Assembly: GCA_036245805.1 (NCBI GenBank) | Contig: BTRK01000002.1 | Location: forward strand, 35,508,661 to 35,572,660 | DNA from: Pristionchus mayeri | Taxonomy: Eukaryota > Nematoda > Chromadorea > Rhabditida > Neodiplogasteridae | DNA length: 64,000 bases | Reading direction: 5' to 3' | Program-made: the position numbers and the translations under genes | The notes under the pieces: generated by a model | Told to the model about the DNA's origin: nothing | The model's database searches: none | Seen by the model: only the letters and a program-made list of their open reading frames with translations | Part shown: piece by piece, positions 60,403 to 64,000 of the stretch | Layout of the letters: each line of letters starts with the position of its first letter | How positions within the stretch are numbered: position 1 is the first letter of the stretch

Positions 60403-61614
60403 AGAGACGAAGAGTTGGAGAGGATAGAGTACACATAGAGAGATATAACTGCTAGATCCTTTTGTCAGTCAATATAATGCGGCTGTCACTTTAACAGCAG
60501 ATGCAAATACGGTATGTTCTTTGCGAGAGCGAGATATAGCTCAATTTTTGGCGGAGTAAAATTTAAAAAAAACAGGATGGAACGAACACAATTAATATTG
60601 TTGCGCGGAGTGAGGTATACTGTTTCGCTTTCAACAAAATTATGCTCCAAATGAGTAGTCGCATTTAATAATGAAACAAGGTCTCGCGAAGCAAGAAATG
60701 CGTGGCCTTCATTCGAGTCTCGATTTTGATTGTTAGTTGAGGAATACTATCAACAAAGGGGGAGTTCATCATAATCGTATAGTCTTCATTTTGAATGGGT
60801 GATGTCAGAGGAACAAATTGTGGTAGGATAATGTGAAAAAATCGTCGGTGGTTTATGGATTCAGGGATAGGTGCAACATTTGCCCGATAACACTCTACAT
60901 CCGACTGAGGGGAGAAGATAATAGATGGATCTGATCGTCAGGGGATGACGGTGGAATGACATCAAGAATATCGAAATGCTTTCACGAACAAGATATCGAT
61001 CAATACATTGCAAATGGTGGGAACTACGAATACCACAGTTTTAACAACGAAAATCATTGCATTAGGTCCACAGTCAGGAGTAAGGAAAATGACGAGTAAG
61101 GAAGTATGGACAAGAACGGGAGATCTTCGTGATCTTCACTTCTGCGTTCAGGAGCAACTGCATTTCTTCGCGAAGATATCGAATACCCGCTCGACTTTGA
61201 TTTCTTTCTCGTCTGAGAGGAAGATCAGATTCACAGGCTCGCTCCTGAAAGGACAACATTACCTACTCCCCCCTCTCTCTCTCTTTCTCCATCTCCCTCT
61301 CTAAATCTCCCTCTACCTCTCTTCCTCTCTTTTCAACCAAAATTAATTTAGTTATGTAATTAAAAATTCAAAATTTGATTAGAGCGGCGGGTACTACCAG
61401 GGGGAGGGGGGACATTTTGGTATGGACCATCTCCTCCCCCATTTCTCTCCCTCAATTTCCCTCTCAATTTTTGTGTAATTTTTATTTATTTTTTCAGGAA
61501 TTATTTTATAAACCAAACTTGTTTATTTTTTACCCTATTGATGATGAAATTAACTGAAAAATAATCTAAAAGTGAAAAATAAGACCTAGGTAAATGCTGA
61601 TTAATAACAAATAC
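60403..61614. other. No gene recognised
   Basis: Intergenic sequence between copy E and the TGF-beta gene. It holds a pyrimidine-rich stretch at 61265-61335 and short frames without splice support. Confidence 0.4.
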
Positions 61615-63820
61615 TCACTCAGTCGCATGACAGCATCTTTCTCCATTCGTACCGTCGTCGAAGATCTTCGAAGTATACTTTTCCCACAATTGCTGTAAGT
61701 GATCATTGATCTCAGCTTCCACTCCCCAGATACAAATATGTGTCTTTAGCAATGCGTTTTCCACGTTTTCCATTGGCGAGAAAAGCATATTTTCTTCAGT
61801 GAGCATGTTGCAGTGATCCCATTGGGAACCCTCTGCCAGAGCTTGGTGCACTAGTTCGTATGAGAACTATGACCTCAGGCCGCCTTCATATTTTGTCAAA
61901 GGCTGCATGACGTCATAGGTCTCACCCGACATAGTGATGGCATCCCCCCTCACTGTTCAGTACTCTCATTATATATTCTTTGATATTGTTGATATATCCA
62001 TATATCCATATATCGAGTCGACATGATATATTCATGTATATCATATGACATCATGGCTCTCATCGAGTGCTTGACCCACCTTGAAGCTTGTGGAGTGGGA
62101 GCAGCTTCCTGAACACCAGGTGATGCTCGCCGCCATCGGGCTGATGATATTCGAAAAATTGAGCTGCTGGAATGAGTCGAAATTATAAATTATCCTCACG
62201 GGGTCGATTATCCTCAACATCCCTCTCAAGGCAACAGGAAGGATTATATTGGTCGTTTATTATCCAGGGGTTATTAGCATTATTCGTTTATTGTTCAGGG
62301 CGTTTATTCAGGGCTGATGATATTCGAAAATTTAAGCTGCTGAAATGGGCAGGATATGTGCAAATTACCGAGACAAACATTTCCGGCGAACCGAATTTCG
62401 AACTGCCCTGACCTGAAAGTCGACGTGCTTGCGCGCCAAGCAGCACTCCTGCCCGGGCAGCACGTTTCCATCGGAGTCCATCTCGCAGTTCTTTTGTTCA
62501 TGGGCAGTCCTTCTCTTCCGGCTTCCTCCTCCTTCCATCTCGAACTCCAGAATGGGAATCTGAAAGTTCATAAATATTAATAATAAACATCTGTTGAGGA
62601 AGCTTTCTTCATTACATGTCTTTTCCCCCTGCCAAGTCAGCCAGAGATTGCTCAATCTGAACAAGGATCCTTTCTAGGAAAGCATGAGGCTCTCGGAATT
62701 CGTAGCCTTTGCATAACAAGGACATCGGCTCTTGATGAAAGGTCGATGCTTGAAAACATGAGAATCACTTCCTCGAATTTCGAAAAGAAGAAACAGATTG
62801 GGGCTAGGTTTGATCGTCAAGTGACATGCACTCGAGTTCGTAATAGGGCACGAGATATTCACTGGATTCTTCGAATTTCGAAAATAGGATGGGCAAATAT
62901 GGTTGATCGCCAAGTGGCACGTACGAATCCCATCACCTATTAGCCTCGCTAACGAGCGCTCCCTTTCGATCTCATTGAACCTCTGACATCACTAGGTAAG
63001 ACGCTCTTGACATCGTAACAAAATACTCTTTGCATTGCGGGTGTTCAACCACTAGTAAGGAAGAGACAACACAGAATGAAGGTTGACGATGCAGTCAAAA
63101 CTTCCTCCTCTTCCCCCACACTCATTACTTGCCTTGCCAGCAGAGTCGGCATCACCATTGATGACGATGATGCCATCGACGTCCGGAGAATCGATGGAGA
63201 GCACGACTGATTCCGAGCTCGATTGGATCCATCTGAAGAGTCAATACGATTACGGTAGATCCTTGCATGCTGTCTATGAGCGCTCATGACTGTATTAAAA
63301 CTACCGGAGATAGCATATCCTTTGTGACTAGTGACGGGGGGGGGGGGGGGGGGTTGTGTACCCCGTTAAAAGAGTAATCTAACCTCTCCACGATTCTTTT
63401 TTCGATTCGCATTCTCTGCTTCTCCGTTGATCTGGGCGAGCGGAGGTCAACTGTTCCAATGATGTAGGACTCCTCCTGAATTGGATTCCCGTGTTTTTAG
63501 TTAAGGACACATGCTCAGACTAAAGATCAAAGAGCAGAAGATAACATTACCGATCCGAGTTCTCTGCCGCTCACGTCGATGCTGATTCGAGTCCTTGGGA
63601 ACACCCTGAAAAAACGACAGTCATATCTGATAGAAGTAGGGCACTAGGAACTACGAAGTCATGCCTCGTTTGATATATAAAAGGCGGAATGACGTCATAG
63701 TGCTGAAGTAGGTGCTTACGGCCTGCTGTAGAATACGAGATGGGCAGTGAGCAGACGATGTTTGTTGATCGAGGGTAGGCGGAAAAGGTGTTCCCCAGCA
63801 CCTTCAAAGACAGTGATCAA
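61615..63820 (-). CDS. TGF-beta-family ligand (5' end missing, unusual C-terminus)
   Basis: Exons 63720-63820, 63551-63605, 63384-63475, 63133-63232, 62413-62559, 62080-62166 and 61615-61866 join in frame. The propeptide has FRLPSINKHRLLTAHLVFYS and a W-containing end (RWIQSSSESVVLSIDSP). RKRR is a furin-type cleavage site. The cystine-knot domain follows: KNCEMDSDGN, ECCLARKHVDFQ, NFSNIISP, TWCSGSCSHS, LVHQAL, WDHCNM, THICIWG. It secretes and dimerises in known relatives. Odd points: the usual CC is HCN, the terminal CxC is CIW, and about 40 further residues end in RCCHATE. Intron 4 uses a GC donor (AAG then GCAAGT). The signal-peptide exon lies beyond 63820 and was not found. Confidence 0.75.
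62304..62339 (-). repeat. Duplicated start of a TGF-beta exon with early stop
   Basis: After ttcag on the minus strand the frame reads QLKFSNIISPE then TAA. The true exon (62080-62166) begins QLNFSNIISPM. The duplicate lies 73 nt after the donor of the previous exon, so splicing to it would truncate the ligand inside the cystine knot. Confidence 0.7.
63338..63354 (+). repeat. Long mono-G tract
   Basis: A run of about 17-18 G in a TGF-beta intron. Shorter G or C runs occur near 34420-34432, 54997, 55535 and 59502. Confidence 0.9.
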
Positions 63821-63842
63821 CTTCTTATTTTATTTCTGGTGG

Positions 63843-63955
63843 AGCTCGAAATTCGGGCCACCTTTCTTCATTCTACACACTCTCCTTTCGAACGGCGAAA
63901 TCGAGTTTAGAGTAAAGATAGTGTGGAAAGAATACCATTCCCTGATTTTGACCTA
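63843..63955. repeat. Hairpin MITE next to the TGF-beta gene
   Basis: gctcgaaattcgggccacct, tttcttcattctacacactctc, a loop, then a degenerate complement (agtgtggaaagaa). Related to 47453-47565 and 57125-57245. 63956-64000 shows nothing more. Confidence 0.65.
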
Positions 63956-64000
63956 CTCTGTCACCCTTAGGGTGGGTATAGAAGGAGGAAGGAGGCAATG

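Noticed and set aside
61008..61304. 98-residue plus-strand frame
   Set aside because: No similarity, no splice signals and a low-complexity end; probably chance.

Overview
The window reads as nuclear DNA of a nematode. Compact genes with short introns, a nematode-type U6 snRNA, an Srg-like chemoreceptor, an array of F-box genes of the kind that is expanded in nematodes, and many LINE, mariner, Helitron and foldback elements all point that way. The F-box proteins resemble ones I associate with diplogastrids such as Pristionchus; that genus guess is inference. All exon structures were read by eye from splice signals, phase continuity and comparison of paralogues inside the window.

Layout. 1-4.4 kb: a LINE (minus strand) with two damaged ORFs, fused at its 5' end to a U6 snRNA sequence and lying between inverted copies of a repeat. 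4.5-8.8 kb: palindrome A, whose arms each carry exons of a small membrane-protein gene and a tRNA-like hinge. 8.8-12.5 kb: minisatellites, GC-rich hairpins, tandem Helitron ends and a diverged copy of the palindrome A gene. 12.6-21.5 kb: palindrome B, tRNA-Ala(CGC), LINE fragments, and palindrome C with a mariner-like insertion. 21.5-24.5 kb: two tandem small single-pass membrane-protein genes of the same family as in palindrome A. 24.7-28.3 kb: palindrome D, with another palindrome nested inside, overlapping a poorly resolved gene. 29-30.6 kb: a seven-exon secreted-protein gene. 31.3-34.6 kb: a broken EMI-domain gene. 35.5-41.3 kb: a chemoreceptor gene with an RTE LINE in an intron and another LINE tail at its start codon. 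42.8-44.1 kb: a LINE fragment. 44.6-48.5 kb: an apparently intact EMI-domain membrane protein with a tandem array of phase-1 exons. 49-60.4 kb: five F-box genes on the minus strand, of which only the last (57.9-60.4 kb) looks intact, with a mariner and several foldback elements between them. 61.6-63.8 kb: the 3' part of a TGF-beta-family ligand gene whose 5' end is not seen.

The genes do not form a pathway. The recurring theme is turnover: most families occur as one intact copy plus decaying copies, and most introns hold small hairpin elements. The most novel-looking item is the family of very small membrane proteins with nearly invariant 43-nt and 51-nt exons, two copies of which sit in mirror image inside a 4.2-kb palindrome.
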